Assembly: GCA_900546735.1 (NCBI GenBank)
Contig: URDW01000058.1
Span: 1 to 12,477 of the forward strand
Source of the DNA: an uncultured Oscillospiraceae bacterium
GTDB lineage: Bacteria; Bacillota; Clostridia; Oscillospirales; Acutalibacteraceae
Reading direction: 5' to 3'
DNA length: 12,477 bases
Shown: piece after piece, positions 1-9,590 of the stretch
How positions within the stretch are numbered: position 1 is the stretch's first letter
Layout: each line of letters starts with the position of its first letter
Made by a program: the position numbers and the translations under genes
The notes under the pieces: generated by a model
Seen by the model: only the letters and a program-made list of their open reading frames with translations
Database searches by the model: none
Told to the model about the DNA's origin: nothing

Positions 1-108
1 TGTACTTCGTGGCTGGAAAGCGATTCTTTTCTCCCGTAATTTATTGCGCGGTCCATCCGGCTTTTTCGACAGTCTGAGGGCTGTCCGCAATTTGCGGGCA
101 GCTTTTCC
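1..108. other. Left-end segment without a confident gene
   Basis: Apart from the hairpin at 80-106, no supported gene is seen. Three short open stretches reach the edge. A plus frame stops at TAA 37-39 and another at TGA 75-77. A minus-strand ATG at 54-56 opens 18 codons to the edge but lacks a ribosome binding site. The hairpin orientation favours a plus-strand gene ending here. Confidence 0.4.
80..106 (+). terminator. Hairpin with T-run, plus-strand orientation
   Basis: Ten-base arms at 80-89 and 93-102 enclose a 3-nt loop. As plus-strand RNA the arms pair fully, with one G-U pair, and TTTT follows at 103-106. Read as minus-strand RNA, the same position is a C-A mismatch and no T-run follows. 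The hairpin therefore looks like the terminator of a plus-strand gene ending to the left, rather than that of the pyr operon. A plus-strand frame closes at TAA 37-39 and another at TGA 75-77, but too little of either is present to call a gene. Confidence 0.5.
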
Positions 109-942
109 CTATTTATCGTAATCTTCCAGAAATGATTTTTTGATTTTATTTTTCTTGGTGGCAATGACCTGGCCGACGTTGACATTTTCCATGCTGCGGA
201 AAATGTTGATGTCGACCTGGGGATTGACCTTTTTCATGGCTGCGATCAGGTTCTTGACCTCAAGCCGTTTCGAGTCGTGGTACTGGTCGGCCACATCCTG
301 CGTGAAACGGCAGGCACACTGCAGAAACCGCAGGCCGTTGTAATTTTTCCAGGCCAGTATATCGTGTTCACGCACCAGGTACAGCGGCCGGATCAGCTCC
401 ATGTTTTCAAAATGGTCAGCGTGCAGTTTCGGCATCATCGTTTTGACCTCTGCGCCGTAGAGCATGCTCATCAGCGTCGTCTCGATCACATCATCAAAAT
501 GGTGGCCGAGCGCGATTTTATTACAGCCCAGATCCTGTGCACAGCTGTAAAGATAGCCGCGGCGCAGGCGCGCGCACAGATAACACGGACTGTCCTGCAC
601 CGATTCGACCGAACGGAAAATCGACGTTTCAAAATACTGCGCGTCAATGCCGAGTGTGCGCATATTGTGCTCGATCAGCTGTCGGTTTTCCGGCGTATAA
701 CCCGGGTCCATGCAGATGTAGCGCACCTCAAACGGAAATTCGCTGTACTTTTGCAAATGCGAAAACAGCACCGCCATCAGCGCCGAATCCTTGCCGCCGC
801 TGATGCACACGCCGATACGGTCGCCGGGGCTGATCAGCCGGTAATCGCGGATGGCGCCGATAAACCGGTTCCAGATGGTGCGGCGATAAGTCGTGATCAC
901 GCTGCGCTCTGCACGCGCAGCCGGGGTCATTTCTTTTTCCAT
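109..942 (-). CDS. ttcA: TtcA-like tRNA 2-thiocytidine biosynthesis protein (PP-loop ATPase)
   Basis: A 277-residue PP-loop protein of the TtcA/TilS superfamily. TtcA proteins adenylate and thiolate cytidine 32 of some tRNAs in the cytoplasm, using an iron-sulfur cluster. Visible motifs are the ATP-binding loop SGGKDS (48-53), a CxxC pair (C120, C123) followed by ARLRRG, GHHFDD (146-151), and a C-A-C pair (C209, C211). Known TtcA binds its [4Fe-4S] cluster with three cysteines, a CxxC pair and one near the C-terminal part. C120, C123 and C209 or C211 fit that. The start ATG (940-942) follows the pyrI stop directly (TAAATG) and has no clear ribosome binding site, so translation is probably coupled to pyrI. 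A second ATG lies four codons in. Placement at the end of a pyrimidine operon is unusual. Family membership is confident; the exact tRNA substrate is inferred. Confidence 0.82.
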   Translation of the reverse strand: MEKEMTPAARAERSVITTYRRTIWNRFIGAIRDYRLISPGDRIGVCISGGKDSALMAVLFSHLQKYSEFPFEVRYICMDPGYTPENRQLIEHNMRTLGIDAQYFETSIFRSVESVQDSPCYLCARLRRGYLYSCAQDLGCNKIALGHHFDDVIETTLMSMLYGAEVKTMMPKLHADHFENMELIRPLYLVREHDILAWKNYNGLRFLQCACRFTQDVADQYHDSKRLEVKNLIAAMKKVNPQVDINIFRSMENVNVGQVIATKKNKIKKSFLEDYDK

Positions 943-1356
943 TTACGCCGTCGTCTCGCAGTACAGGCAGCGGTAAACGCCGTTATTGGCATCTGTCAGC
1001 ACAAACACGCTCTCCACATTTTCGTGGTTGGTAATGCAGCGCGGGTTTTTGCACTTCACGATTCCGCGCACCGTCTGCGGCAAGGAAAGCTTTTTCTTTT
1101 CGATCAGCTTGCCGCCGCGAATAAAGTTAACGGTGACGTTTGGGTCGATGTAAGCGACTTTATCGAGATCAAATGCCGGCGCAGACGACGCGATCTTTAA
1201 AACGTCCTTGCGCCCCATCATAATAGACTTTGCATTTTGGATCAATGCGACCTGGCCGTCGTAATTGCGCAGCGCCAGGGCGTTATAGATCTCCATGCCG
1301 AGCCCGGCGCGGATGTGGTCAAAAACGACGCCGTCCTTGATTTCATCGATCTTCAT
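943..1356 (-). CDS. pyrI: Aspartate carbamoyltransferase regulatory chain
   Basis: Regulatory subunit that binds nucleotides (CTP/ATP, in E. coli also UTP) and holds catalytic PyrB trimers together through a zinc domain. With this start it is 137 residues, a little shorter than E. coli PyrI (153) at both ends. The zinc cysteines have the family spacing C102-x4-C107 and C130-x2-C133. Candidate nucleotide-binding residues D13, H14, K50 and K54 sit in DHI and GRKDVLKI contexts like those of E. coli. I chose the ATG at 1354-1356 over an upstream frame extension to 1374. It has GGGGAGG at 1366-1372 on the minus strand and makes a 4-nt ATGA overlap with the pyrB stop. Its presence implies a PyrB-PyrI holoenzyme under allosteric control, unlike Bacillus, which has only PyrB. 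Confidence 0.93.
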   Translation of the reverse strand: MKIDEIKDGVVFDHIRAGLGMEIYNALALRNYDGQVALIQNAKSIMMGRKDVLKIASSAPAFDLDKVAYIDPNVTVNFIRGGKLIEKKKLSLPQTVRGIVKCKNPRCITNHENVESVFVLTDANNGVYRCLYCETTA

Positions 1357-2279
1357 GAAAGCAGACCTCCCCACCGCAGAAGCGTAATGATCAGCGCCTC
1401 GCGGATAAATTTGCCGTTGAGCACCTGCTCAAAATATTTTGCACGCGGATCGTCGTCCACCTCGGGCGCGATCTCGTTGACGCGCGGCAAGGGGTGCATA
1501 ATGGTCAGATCCTTTTTTGCGTTTGACAGCTTGTCTAGATCCAGCACAAACGCGTCTCTGTATTTCAGGTATTCATCCTCCGAATAGAAGCGTTCGCGCT
1601 GCACACGGGTCATGTACAAAATATCCAGATCCGGCATGACCGCATCCATATGCTCGACCTCGCGGTAAGGGATGCTGTTTTTGTCAAGCACATCTGTCTT
1701 AATGTAATCGGGAATGCCGAGACCCTCCGGCGCGATCAGCACAAAGCGGATGCCGCTGTAGCGTGAAAGCGCCTTAATTAAGCTGTGGACCGTGCGGCCG
1801 AATTTCAGATCGCCGCACAGGCCGACCGTCATCTGGCCAAGGCGGCCCTTTTCGCGCTGGATCGTCAAAAGGTCAGTCATCGTCTGGGTCGGATGGCTGT
1901 GGCCGCCGTCGCCGGCATTGATGATCGGCACATTGGATTTAAGCGAAGCCACGCGCGGCGCGCCCTCCAGCGGGTGGCGCATGGCAATGATGTCGGCATA
2001 ACAGGCGACGACACGCACCGTATCGGCAACGGTCTCCCCTTTTGATGCAGAAGAACTGGCCGCCTCGGAAAAACCGAGCACCGAACCGCCGAGCTCCAGC
2101 ATGGCGGCCTCAAAGCTCAGGCGCGTGCGCGTGCTGGGTTCAAAAAAGAGCGTTGCCAGCTTTTTGCCCCGGCATATGTCGGCGTACTTTTCATGGTTTT
2201 CAATAATGTCGAGCGCAAGTGCGATCACATCGCCTATCTCGTCAACGGTAAAATCAGTCGTATCTAAAAAATGGCGCAT
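1353..2279 (-). CDS. pyrB: Aspartate carbamoyltransferase catalytic chain
   Basis: Transfers the carbamoyl group from carbamoyl phosphate to L-aspartate, giving N-carbamoyl-L-aspartate, the committed step of pyrimidine synthesis. The 308-residue length is normal. The carbamoyl-phosphate signature FFEPSTRTR is at 45-53. Other expected residues are K80 of the mobile loop, R101 (RHP), H129-PTQ-132, R162 (GRTVHSL), R225 and Q227 (TRVQ), and the HPLPR motif at 262-266. The start has AGGAGG about 10 nt upstream, within the 18-nt gap after pyrE. The stop overlaps the start of pyrI (ATGA), so the two subunits are probably made in step. Nothing essential is missing. Confidence 0.97.
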   Translation of the reverse strand: MRHFLDTTDFTVDEIGDVIALALDIIENHEKYADICRGKKLATLFFEPSTRTRLSFEAAMLELGGSVLGFSEAASSSASKGETVADTVRVVACYADIIAMRHPLEGAPRVASLKSNVPIINAGDGGHSHPTQTMTDLLTIQREKGRLGQMTVGLCGDLKFGRTVHSLIKALSRYSGIRFVLIAPEGLGIPDYIKTDVLDKNSIPYREVEHMDAVMPDLDILYMTRVQRERFYSEDEYLKYRDAFVLDLDKLSNAKKDLTIMHPLPRVNEIAPEVDDDPRAKYFEQVLNGKFIREALIITLLRWGGLLS

Positions 2280-2297
2280 AAAGTACCGCCTCCTACC

Positions 2298-2936
2298 TTA
2301 AAGCTGCATCCAGGACGGGTCAGACGGATTCTGGCGAAACGCCTTCAGCTTGGCAATGTCAGACGCGCTGATATAGCCCTCCTCAGCCGCCGTCTCGGCC
2401 AGAACATCAAAATTAGAAAGGCTGTGGTTGACCACACCGGCCTCGTTCAGGCGGTCAATACCCTTTTGCAGACCGTAAGTAAAGATGGACGCAATGCCGA
2501 GCACCTCGGCACCGGCTTCACGCAGCACATCCACAACTTCCAGCACCGAGCCGCCGGTTGAGATCAAATCTTCAATAACAACGACTTTCTGACCGGGTTC
2601 CAGCTTGCCTTCGATCTGGTTGCCGCGGCCATGGTCTTTGTGGCCGGAGCGCACATAGCCCATCGGCATGTTCAAAATAGATGCCGTAATGGCGGCGTGT
2701 GCGATACCGGCGGTGGAAGTGCCCATCAGCACCTCGGCCTCAGGATAATATGTTTTTACAAGCTCTGCCAGGCCGTTTTCCACATCTTCACGCACAGCCG
2801 GATAGCTGAGCGTCAGGCGGTTGTCGCAGTAAATAGGGCTTTTGATGCCGGAAGCCCAGGTAAACGGTTCATCCGGCCTTAAAAATACCGCGCGGATGGA
2901 AAGCAGGTCTTTTGCAATCGTTTTTTTCAAATCCAT
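2298..2936 (-). CDS. pyrE: Orotate phosphoribosyltransferase
   Basis: Joins orotate to PRPP to make orotidine 5'-monophosphate and pyrophosphate. The protein has 212 residues, typical of the bacterial enzyme. The type I phosphoribosyltransferase PRPP motif ([13 protein letters not shown]) covers 118-130, with the acidic pair E122/D123. The catalytic loop carries K100, D101, H102 and R104 in KDHGRGN. CAGGAGGG stands just upstream of the ATG. The gene lies 26 nt after pyrF and 18 nt before pyrB, so it is within the same transcript. Confidence 0.97.
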   Translation of the reverse strand: MDLKKTIAKDLLSIRAVFLRPDEPFTWASGIKSPIYCDNRLTLSYPAVREDVENGLAELVKTYYPEAEVLMGTSTAGIAHAAITASILNMPMGYVRSGHKDHGRGNQIEGKLEPGQKVVVIEDLISTGGSVLEVVDVLREAGAEVLGIASIFTYGLQKGIDRLNEAGVVNHSLSNFDVLAETAAEEGYISASDIAKLKAFRQNPSDPSWMQL

Positions 2937-2962
2937 AATATGCCCTCCTGATCTTTAATTAT

Positions 2963-3661
2963 TTAACCTATGAATTCGTCGCAGCAGCGCTGGTAAGCGG
3001 CAACCGGATCCGGCGCCGCCGTGATGGCGCGGCCGACAACGATATAATCAGAGCCGATTTCTTTAGCCTTTTCGGGCGTGGTGACACGCACCTGGTCGCC
3101 AACGTCGCCGCCGGCAAAACGCACGCCCGGCGTAACGGTCAGGAAACTGCCGCCGCACGCATCTTTGACCAATGCAGATTCCAGCGGCGAGCAGACGACG
3201 CCGTCCAGTCCGGCCGCCTTGGCATTTTGTGCATAGTGGCGGATCGTGTCGTTGATGGAGGATGCGATCAGCAGTTCTTTTTGCATCCTCTCCTCGCTGG
3301 TCGAGGTCAGCTGCGTGACCGCGATCAAAAGCGGACGCGTGCCGTCCGGCCGGGTCAGTCCCTCGCGCGCGGCGCGCATCATCTCAACTGTGCCGGCGGC
3401 GTGCACATTGGTCATGTCCACATCCAGCCCGGCAAGCACGGCCATGCTTTTTTTCACGGTATTCGGAATGTCGTGCAGCTTCAGATCCAGAAAAATCTTG
3501 TGGCCGCGTTTTTTGATCTCGCGCACGATCGACGGGCCTTCGGCGTAAAAAAGCTCCATGCCGATCTTGACAAACGGCTTGCGCAATGTGAACATGTCGA
3601 GAAACTCAAAGGTCGTTTTCGCGTTTGAAAAATCGCAGGCGATCATTACGTCTTTTCCCAT
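2963..3661 (-). CDS. pyrF: Orotidine 5'-phosphate decarboxylase
   Basis: Last step of UMP synthesis: decarboxylates OMP to UMP. The 232 residues match the short bacterial (PyrF type 1) group. The catalytic signature DLKLHDIP is at 59-66, giving D59, K61 and D64. Substrate residues D10 (ACDFS) and K32 (VKIGMELF) are present, as is the phosphate-binding TPGVR segment near the C-terminal third. The ATG shares one base with the pyrD stop (TGATG), and AGGAG lies about 10 nt upstream, at 3672-3676 on the minus strand. This indicates coupling of pyrD and pyrF translation. Confidence 0.97.
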   Translation of the reverse strand: MGKDVMIACDFSNAKTTFEFLDMFTLRKPFVKIGMELFYAEGPSIVREIKKRGHKIFLDLKLHDIPNTVKKSMAVLAGLDVDMTNVHAAGTVEMMRAAREGLTRPDGTRPLLIAVTQLTSTSEERMQKELLIASSINDTIRHYAQNAKAAGLDGVVCSPLESALVKDACGGSFLTVTPGVRFAGGDVGDQVRVTTPEKAKEIGSDYIVVGRAITAAPDPVAAYQRCCDEFIG

Positions 3662-4572
3662 CAGTCTACCACTCCTATAATATCGTTTAGTTTTTCAATG
3701 CCCAGCTTTTCCATTTCACCGGGCAGGTCTTCAATGATTTTTTTGCAGGCAAACGGATCTACCAGATTGGCGGCGCCCACCTGCACGGCGGTTGCACCGG
3801 CCATCATCATTTCGATCACGTCGCGCGCGCTTTCCACGCCGCCGCAGCCCATAACAGGCACACTGCAGGCCTTTGCGACCTGGTAAACCATGCGCACCGC
3901 GACCGGGAACACGGCCGCGCCGGAAAAGCCGCCCATTTTATTGGCAATGACCGGCGCACGCCTTTTCAGGTCGATGCGCATGCCGAGCAGCGTGTTGATC
4001 AGGCAGATGCCGTCGGCGCCGGCCTCCTCACACGCCTTTGCGATCGCCACAATGTCGGTCACATTCGGGCTGAGCTTAATAAACACCGGCTTTTTGGTAA
4101 CGGCCTTGACCGCCCGGGTCACCTCGGCCGCACATTCGGGCGAGGTGCCGAAGCTCATGCCGCCGCCGTGCACATTCGGACAGCTGACATTGACCTCCAG
4201 AATGCCGACCTGCTCCTCTTTGTCGAGAAGCGCACAGGTGTAGGCGTAGTCGTCCACCGAAAAACCCGAAACATTTGCAATGACCTTTTTATGGAAAAAG
4301 GTTTTCAGGCGCGGCAGTTCCTCGCGAATCACATGCTCCACACCCGGGTTTTGCAGGCCGACCGCATTGATCATGCCGGCCGTGCACTCCGCAATGCGCG
4401 GCGTGGGGTTGCCGAAACGCGGCTCCTTTGTGGTGCCCTTAAAGCTGAAGGAGCCAAGTATATTGATGTCGTAAAAGTCCTTGAACTCATTGCCGTAGCC
4501 AAACGTGCCGCTGGCCGGGATCACGGGATTGTCAAGCGCAAGGCCGCAAAGATTTACGCGAAGGTCTGCCAT
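3661..4572 (-). CDS. pyrD: Dihydroorotate dehydrogenase class 1B, catalytic subunit
   Basis: Oxidises dihydroorotate to orotate on FMN and passes electrons to PyrK and then NAD+. The 303-residue protein has the class 1 active-site motif [11 protein letters not shown], with catalytic base C131, where membrane class 2 enzymes use serine. Other FMN and substrate segments are KGTT (45-48) and the [12 protein letters not shown] segment (66-77). There is no N-terminal membrane anchor. The adjoining pyrK gene marks it as the 1B type. The start has GGGAGGAG just upstream and lies inside the end of pyrK (19-nt overlap), which fits equal production of the two subunits. Confidence 0.97.
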   Translation of the reverse strand: MADLRVNLCGLALDNPVIPASGTFGYGNEFKDFYDINILGSFSFKGTTKEPRFGNPTPRIAECTAGMINAVGLQNPGVEHVIREELPRLKTFFHKKVIANVSGFSVDDYAYTCALLDKEEQVGILEVNVSCPNVHGGGMSFGTSPECAAEVTRAVKAVTKKPVFIKLSPNVTDIVAIAKACEEAGADGICLINTLLGMRIDLKRRAPVIANKMGGFSGAAVFPVAVRMVYQVAKACSVPVMGCGGVESARDVIEMMMAGATAVQVGAANLVDPFACKKIIEDLPGEMEKLGIEKLNDIIGVVD

Positions 4573-5294
4573 ACGATCTCCTCCCTTTCGAGCACCGGGC
4601 CGTCGGCGCAGATGCGCTTATAGCCGTCTTTTGTTTTGCACGAACAGCCCATGCAGGCGCCGAAGCCGCAGCCCATGCGCTCCTCAAAGCTGAACTGCCC
4701 GGACGTTTTGGCAATTTTTTCAACGGCGCGAAACATCGGCATCGGCCCGCAGGTGTAAAAATAGTCGTAATCCTGCGGAAAAGCGTCCGTCACAAAACCC
4801 TTTACGCCGCGGCTGCCGTCGGCCGTAGCCACAGTGACAGACACGCCGAGCGCACGAAACGCATCTTCATAAAACACTTCGTCCGCCGTGTTAAAACCAA
4901 GGATGACCTGCGGCTTTTGACCGGCGCGCACCAGCGCTTTTGTGAGCGCGTAAAGCGGCGGCACACCGACCCCGCCGCCGATGACGAGCGGCTTTTCAGC
5001 CGGGCGGATCGTGTAACCGTTGCCAAGGCCGCTTAAAGTGTCAAGCACCGTGCCGGGCGCCATTTCGCTCATCTGCTGTGTGCCGGCGCCGACCACCTTG
5101 TAAATGATCGTCAGTCCCTGTGCATCCCAGTCGCACACCGAGATCGGGCGGCGCAGGAACTTGCCGTCCAGCCGGAGGTTGACAAACTGCCCGGGCGCCG
5201 TGATGCAGGATGTGTCGCCCTGCAGGTCCATTTGATAGACCTGCTTTGCAATGGGCACATTTTTGGTAACGGTGTAGAATACTTGCTTTTGCAT
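4554..5294 (-). CDS. pyrK: Dihydroorotate dehydrogenase electron transfer subunit
   Basis: FAD and [2Fe-2S] protein that carries electrons from PyrD to NAD+ in class 1B dihydroorotate dehydrogenase. Residues 1-95 form the FAD-binding barrel with RRPISV at 48-53. The NAD-binding part holds GGGVGVPPL (107-115) and CGPMPM (182-187). The iron-sulfur cysteines C209, C214, C217 and C229 form the PyrK pattern C-x4-C-x2-C-x11-C, with an extra C219. I prefer the ATG at 5292-5294 (246 residues) because GAGG lies 5 nt upstream. An in-frame ATG at 5307-5309 would add five residues but has no ribosome binding site. The pyrD start lies inside its 3' end. Confidence 0.95.
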   Translation of the reverse strand: MQKQVFYTVTKNVPIAKQVYQMDLQGDTSCITAPGQFVNLRLDGKFLRRPISVCDWDAQGLTIIYKVVGAGTQQMSEMAPGTVLDTLSGLGNGYTIRPAEKPLVIGGGVGVPPLYALTKALVRAGQKPQVILGFNTADEVFYEDAFRALGVSVTVATADGSRGVKGFVTDAFPQDYDYFYTCGPMPMFRAVEKIAKTSGQFSFEERMGCGFGACMGCSCKTKDGYKRICADGPVLEREEIVWQTFA

Positions 5295-5314
5295 AGCTGC
5301 CTCACACATGAAAT

Positions 5315-8300
5315 TTATTCTGCGTCGATCGTAGAGACGCCGATCGTGATTTCTTCCAGAACATCGAGCAGCACCTTGACCGTGTCGAGCGAGGTAAACA
5401 TGCTGACGTTGTTTTCAACGGCGGCGCGGCGGATCTCCGCACCATCAGTATGGCTGTCGCCGTGGCTAACGTCGATGGTGTTGATCACATAGGCGATGTG
5501 CCCCTGGCGCAGCGCCACCAGAATTTCATCGCTGCCGTTTTCGGAAAGCTTTTTGCGCACACGCGTGCGGATGCCGTGTGCTTTCAGATACTTGGCCGTG
5601 CCGTTCGTTGCTTCGATGTTGAAGCCGAGATTGTAGAAGCGGCGCACCAGGTCAAGCGCAGCGGCCTTGTCGCTGTCGGCGATCGTGACCAGTACGGTGC
5701 CGTAATTGGCCACATTCAGACCGGAGGACTGCAGCGCCTTGTACAGCGCGCGCTTCAGGCTGCGGTCATAGCCGATGGCTTCGCCGGTCGACTTCATTTC
5801 GGGGCTCAGATAGGTATCCATGCCCTTCAGTTTGGAGAAGCTGAACGCAGGCGCCTTGACATACCAGCGTTTCTTTTCGGCTTTGTAAACTTCATCAATA
5901 CCCTGGTCTTTCAGGGAGTGGCCAAGAATGACCTTGGTCGCGATGTCGGCCATGCGCACGCCGGTCGCCTTGCTGAGAAACGGTACCGTACGCGAAGAAC
6001 GCGGGTTTACCTCGATCACATAAACGTCGTCATGGCTGTCGGCAATAAACTGGATGTTGTAAAGGCCGACGATGCCGATAGCCGGGCCGAGACGCAGCGT
6101 GTAGTCAATAATTTTATCTTTTACAGCCTGTGAAACGCTGAACGTCGGGTAAATCGAGATCGAGTCGCCGGAGTGCACGCCGGTGCGCTCCACATGCTCC
6201 ATAATGCCGGGAATGAACACATCTTTGCCGTCGCAGATGGCGTCCACTTCCAGTTCCTTGCCCATGATGTACTTATCCACCAGAACAGGCTGGTCCACGT
6301 CGATCTCCACCGCGTTTTGCAGGTAATGGCGCAGGCTTTCCTCGTTGGCGACGATCTCCATTGCGCGGCCGCCGAGCACGAACGACGGGCGCACCAGCAC
6401 CGGGTAGCCGATCTGCTGGGCGACCTTGACGCCGTCTTCGATATTGGTCACGGCGATGCCCTTCGGCTGCGGAATGCCGAGCTCGTTCATGATTTTTTCA
6501 AAGCTGTCGCGGTTTTCAGACTTATCGATCGCCTCCACGTCAGTGCCGATGATCGGTACGCCGAGCGCATCGAGCGGCGGCGCCAGGTTGATGGCGGTCT
6601 GGCCGCCGAGCGAAACGACGACACCGTCCGGCTTTTCCAGTTCGATCACGTTCATGACGTCCTCGACCGTCAGCGGTTCAAAGTACAGCTTGTCAGAGGT
6701 GGTGTAGTCCGTAGACACCGTTTCGGGGTTGTTGTTGATGATGATGGCCTCATAGCCCGCATCGCGGATAGACCAGATGGCATGCACGGTGGAGTAGTCG
6801 AACTCCACGCCCTGCCCGATACGGATCGGACCGGAGCCGAGCACAACGATCTTCTTTTTATCGGAAACGATGCTTTCGTTTTCACGCTCATACGTTGAGT
6901 AGAAGTACGGCACATAGGAAGCGAACTCCGAAGCGCAGGTGTCGATCATTTTGTAGATCGGGAAGATGTTTTCTGCCTTGCGCAGACGGAACACATCTGC
7001 TTCGCTCATGTCCCAAAGCATGCCGATGAACTTGTCGGAAAAGCCCATTTTCTTGGCGTCGCGCAAGGTCTGTGCATCGCCGCGGCCCGCTTTGACTGTC
7101 GTTTCAAATTCAACAATATTTTTGATCTTTTCCAGGAAGAACATATCGATCTTCGTGGCATTATAGATCAGGTTCAGATCACAGCCCAGACGGATCAGCT
7201 GGCCGATGGCATAAAGACGGTCATCCGTAGGCGTTTTGATATAGGTCAGCAGACGGTCAATGTTCCAGTCGTCAAACTTTTTGTGGTAGATGTGGCACAC
7301 GCCGGTTTCCAGGCTGCGCACCGCCTTGAGCAGGCTCTCTTCCATCGTGCGGCCAATGCTCATGACCTCGCCGGTGGCTTTCATCTGCGTGTTCAGCGTA
7401 TTGTTCGCGTCTGAGAACTTATCAAACGGGAAACGCGCGATTTTGGTGACCACATAGTCGAGCGCCGGCTCAAACGCCGCACAGGTATTGGCCAGCTGGA
7501 TCTCGTCCAGATGCAGGCCGACCGCGATTTTGGCCGACACACGGGCGATCGGGTAACCGGAGGCCTTGGAGGCGAGCGCCGAGGAACGCGACACACGGGG
7601 ATTGACCTCGATCAGATAATACTGGAAGCTGTAGGGATCCAGTGCGAACTGCACATTGCAGCCGCCCTCGATCTGCAGGGCACGGATGATCTTCAGCGCC
7701 GAGTCGCGCAGCATATGGTACTCTTTGTTCGTCAGGGTCTGGCTGGGCGCCACGACGATAGAGTCGCCGGTGTGGACGCCGACCGGGTCCAGGTTTTCCA
7801 TATTACAGATGGTGATGGCGGTGTCGTTGGCATCGCGCATGACCTCGTATTCGATTTCTTTGTAGCCTTTAATACTCTTTTCCACCAGCACCTGGTGCGC
7901 CGGCGAGATCGCAAGCGCGTTTTTGAGCATTTCACGGCACTCCTCTTCATCGTCGGCAAAACCGCCGCCGGTGCCGCCAAGCGTAAAGGCCGGGCGCAGC
8001 ACGACCGGGTAACCGATGTCGGCCGCTGCTTTCAGCCCCTCCTCAATGGAATTGGCTGTTTCTGACGGAAGGACCGGCTCGCCCAGGCTTTCGCAAAGAT
8101 CCTTGAACAGCTGGCGGTCTTCCGCTTTCTCTATACTTTCAAACGAGGTGCCGAGAATTTCGACCTGGCACTCCTTGAGCACGCCTTTTTTGGCAAGCTG
8201 CACGGCCAGGTTCAGGCCGGTCTGGCCGCCGAGGCCGGGCACGATCGCATCCGGGCGCTCGTGGCGGATGATGCGGGCCACATATTCCAGATTCAGCGGC

Positions 8301-8500
8301 TCCATGTACACCTTGTCGGCAATATCCGTGTCGGTCATGATCGTGGCGGGGTTCGAGTTGATCAGAACGACCTCGTACCCCTCTTCCCTGAGCGCCAAAC
8401 AGGCCTGTGTGCCGGCATAGTCAAATTCGGCCGCCTGGCCGATCACGATCGGGCCGGAACCGATCACAAGTACCTTATGAATATCTGTTCTTTTCGGCAA
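5315..8500 (-). CDS. carB: Carbamoyl-phosphate synthase large subunit
   Basis: Makes carbamoyl phosphate from bicarbonate, two ATP and ammonia delivered from CarA. At 1061 residues it is complete. It has the usual internal duplication. The first ATP-grasp half opens with [15 protein letters not shown] near residue 14, and the second with [15 protein letters not shown] at 555-569. An oligomerisation region lies between them. The C-terminal MGS-type allosteric domain starts near 936 and contains the [15 protein letters not shown] region where nucleotide effectors bind in relatives. The start codon is TTG (8498-8500), one base after the carA stop, with AAGGAGG about 9 nt upstream. The next in-frame ATG lies inside the first ATP-grasp domain, so TTG is the only workable start. 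Having one synthase in the pyr cluster suggests control by pyrimidines, but an arginine-specific copy elsewhere cannot be excluded. Confidence 0.97.
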   Translation of the reverse strand: MPKRTDIHKVLVIGSGPIVIGQAAEFDYAGTQACLALREEGYEVVLINSNPATIMTDTDIADKVYMEPLNLEYVARIIRHERPDAIVPGLGGQTGLNLAVQLAKKGVLKECQVEILGTSFESIEKAEDRQLFKDLCESLGEPVLPSETANSIEEGLKAAADIGYPVVLRPAFTLGGTGGGFADDEEECREMLKNALAISPAHQVLVEKSIKGYKEIEYEVMRDANDTAITICNMENLDPVGVHTGDSIVVAPSQTLTNKEYHMLRDSALKIIRALQIEGGCNVQFALDPYSFQYYLIEVNPRVSRSSALASKASGYPIARVSAKIAVGLHLDEIQLANTCAAFEPALDYVVTKIARFPFDKFSDANNTLNTQMKATGEVMSIGRTMEESLLKAVRSLETGVCHIYHKKFDDWNIDRLLTYIKTPTDDRLYAIGQLIRLGCDLNLIYNATKIDMFFLEKIKNIVEFETTVKAGRGDAQTLRDAKKMGFSDKFIGMLWDMSEADVFRLRKAENIFPIYKMIDTCASEFASYVPYFYSTYERENESIVSDKKKIVVLGSGPIRIGQGVEFDYSTVHAIWSIRDAGYEAIIINNNPETVSTDYTTSDKLYFEPLTVEDVMNVIELEKPDGVVVSLGGQTAINLAPPLDALGVPIIGTDVEAIDKSENRDSFEKIMNELGIPQPKGIAVTNIEDGVKVAQQIGYPVLVRPSFVLGGRAMEIVANEESLRHYLQNAVEIDVDQPVLVDKYIMGKELEVDAICDGKDVFIPGIMEHVERTGVHSGDSISIYPTFSVSQAVKDKIIDYTLRLGPAIGIVGLYNIQFIADSHDDVYVIEVNPRSSRTVPFLSKATGVRMADIATKVILGHSLKDQGIDEVYKAEKKRWYVKAPAFSFSKLKGMDTYLSPEMKSTGEAIGYDRSLKRALYKALQSSGLNVANYGTVLVTIADSDKAAALDLVRRFYNLGFNIEATNGTAKYLKAHGIRTRVRKKLSENGSDEILVALRQGHIAYVINTIDVSHGDSHTDGAEIRRAAVENNVSMFTSLDTVKVLLDVLEEITIGVSTIDAE

Positions 8501-8501
8501 C

Positions 8502-9590
8502 TCAGCGCACCTCCTTATCCATCATTTCAATAAATTTGTCAAACAAATATGTGCTGTCCTGCGGGCCCGGTGCGCTTTCCGGGTGGTACTGCACCGAGAA
8601 CATTTTGTTCTGCGGGCTTTCCACACCCTCCGCCGTGCGGTCGAGCAGGTTGATATGGGTCAGCTGCAGTTCGGTGCCGGCAAGCGAATCGGCATCCACG
8701 GCATAGCTGTGGTTTTGCGAAGTGATCTCGATCTTGCCGGTCGCCAGGTTCATGACCGGGTGGTTGCCGCCGCGGTGGCCGAACTTCAGCTTAAACGTTT
8801 TGGCGCCGAGTGCCAGCGAGATCAGCTGGTGGCCAAGGCAGATGCCGAAAATCGGCAGTTTGCCCTTGAGCTTGCGGACAACGTCGATGACCGGCTGCAC
8901 ATTTTCAGGGTCGCCGGGGCCGTTTGAAAGAAACAGGCCGTCCGGGCACATTTTCAAAATATCCTCAGCCGGTGTGTCATACGGCACGATCGTTACGTTG
9001 CAGCCTTTTTCGTTGAGCTTACGGATAATGTTGAGTTTGATGCCGCAGTCGATCGCGACCACGTCAAAGCGGTGGTTCGGCGTGCGCGAATACCAGCGCT
9101 TTTTGCACGACACGCGTGCGACCATGTCGGTGGGGATCTTGTAAGCCTTTAACTTTTCGAGCGCTTCCTCCTGCGGAGTAGAAGCGTCTGTAATAAGCAC
9201 TTTCTGGCTGCCCTCGTCGCGGATAAGGCGCGTGATCATGCGCGTGTCCACGCCGCTGATGGCCGGAATGTTGTGCTCGGCCAGCACCTCGCTGAGCGTT
9301 TCCGTGTAGCGGAAATTGGAGGGCAGGTCGTTGTACTCCCGCACGATCATGCCGCCGATCGTGGGGCACTTGGTCTCATAATCGTCATCCGTCATGCCGT
9401 AGTTGCCGATCAGCGGATACGTCATGCACACCATCTGGTCGGTATAACTCGGGTCTGAAACGATCTCCTGATAGCCGACCATGGAGGTGTTGAAAACGAT
9501 TTCGTTCACCGCCTCGCGGTCCGCACCGAAGCCGTAGCCGTAAAACGTGCTGCCGTCTTCCAGAACAATTTTTTTGTTATAAGGCTTCAT
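8502..9590 (-). CDS. carA: Carbamoyl-phosphate synthase small (glutaminase) subunit
   Basis: Hydrolyses glutamine and feeds ammonia through a tunnel to CarB. It has 362 residues from the chosen start. The CarA-specific N-terminal domain covers roughly 1-170. The class I glutamine amidotransferase domain follows, with SNGPGDP (222-228), nucleophile C251 in GICLGHQ, and H336/E338 in YHPESAPGP. The ATG at 9588-9590 is preferred: GGAG lies about 9 nt upstream. An in-frame TTG at 9594-9596 is too close to that site. The start overlaps the end of pyrC by 14 nt, and the stop is one base before the carB TTG, so pyrC-carA-carB look translationally linked. Confidence 0.97.
   Translation of the reverse strand: MKPYNKKIVLEDGSTFYGYGFGADREAVNEIVFNTSMVGYQEIVSDPSYTDQMVCMTYPLIGNYGMTDDDYETKCPTIGGMIVREYNDLPSNFRYTETLSEVLAEHNIPAISGVDTRMITRLIRDEGSQKVLITDASTPQEEALEKLKAYKIPTDMVARVSCKKRWYSRTPNHRFDVVAIDCGIKLNIIRKLNEKGCNVTIVPYDTPAEDILKMCPDGLFLSNGPGDPENVQPVIDVVRKLKGKLPIFGICLGHQLISLALGAKTFKLKFGHRGGNHPVMNLATGKIEITSQNHSYAVDADSLAGTELQLTHINLLDRTAEGVESPQNKMFSVQYHPESAPGPQDSTYLFDKFIEMMDKEVR

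Noticed and set aside
277..1200. Long plus-strand open frame of 307 codons opposite ttcA and pyrI
   Set aside because: It is antisense to two genes with clear catalytic and zinc motifs, has no ribosome binding site, and its His/Arg/Val-rich composition is typical of a shadow frame in GC-rich DNA.
943..1374. Longer pyrI starting at 1374
   Set aside because: The upstream start would sit on the GGGGAGG ribosome binding site itself. The ATG at 1354-1356 has the right spacing and the ATGA overlap with pyrB.
5450..6898. Two plus-strand open frames (227 and 241 codons) opposite carB
   Set aside because: Both lie wholly antisense to conserved CarB domains and share the His/Asp/Val-rich composition of shadow frames. 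No promoter or ribosome binding site was seen.
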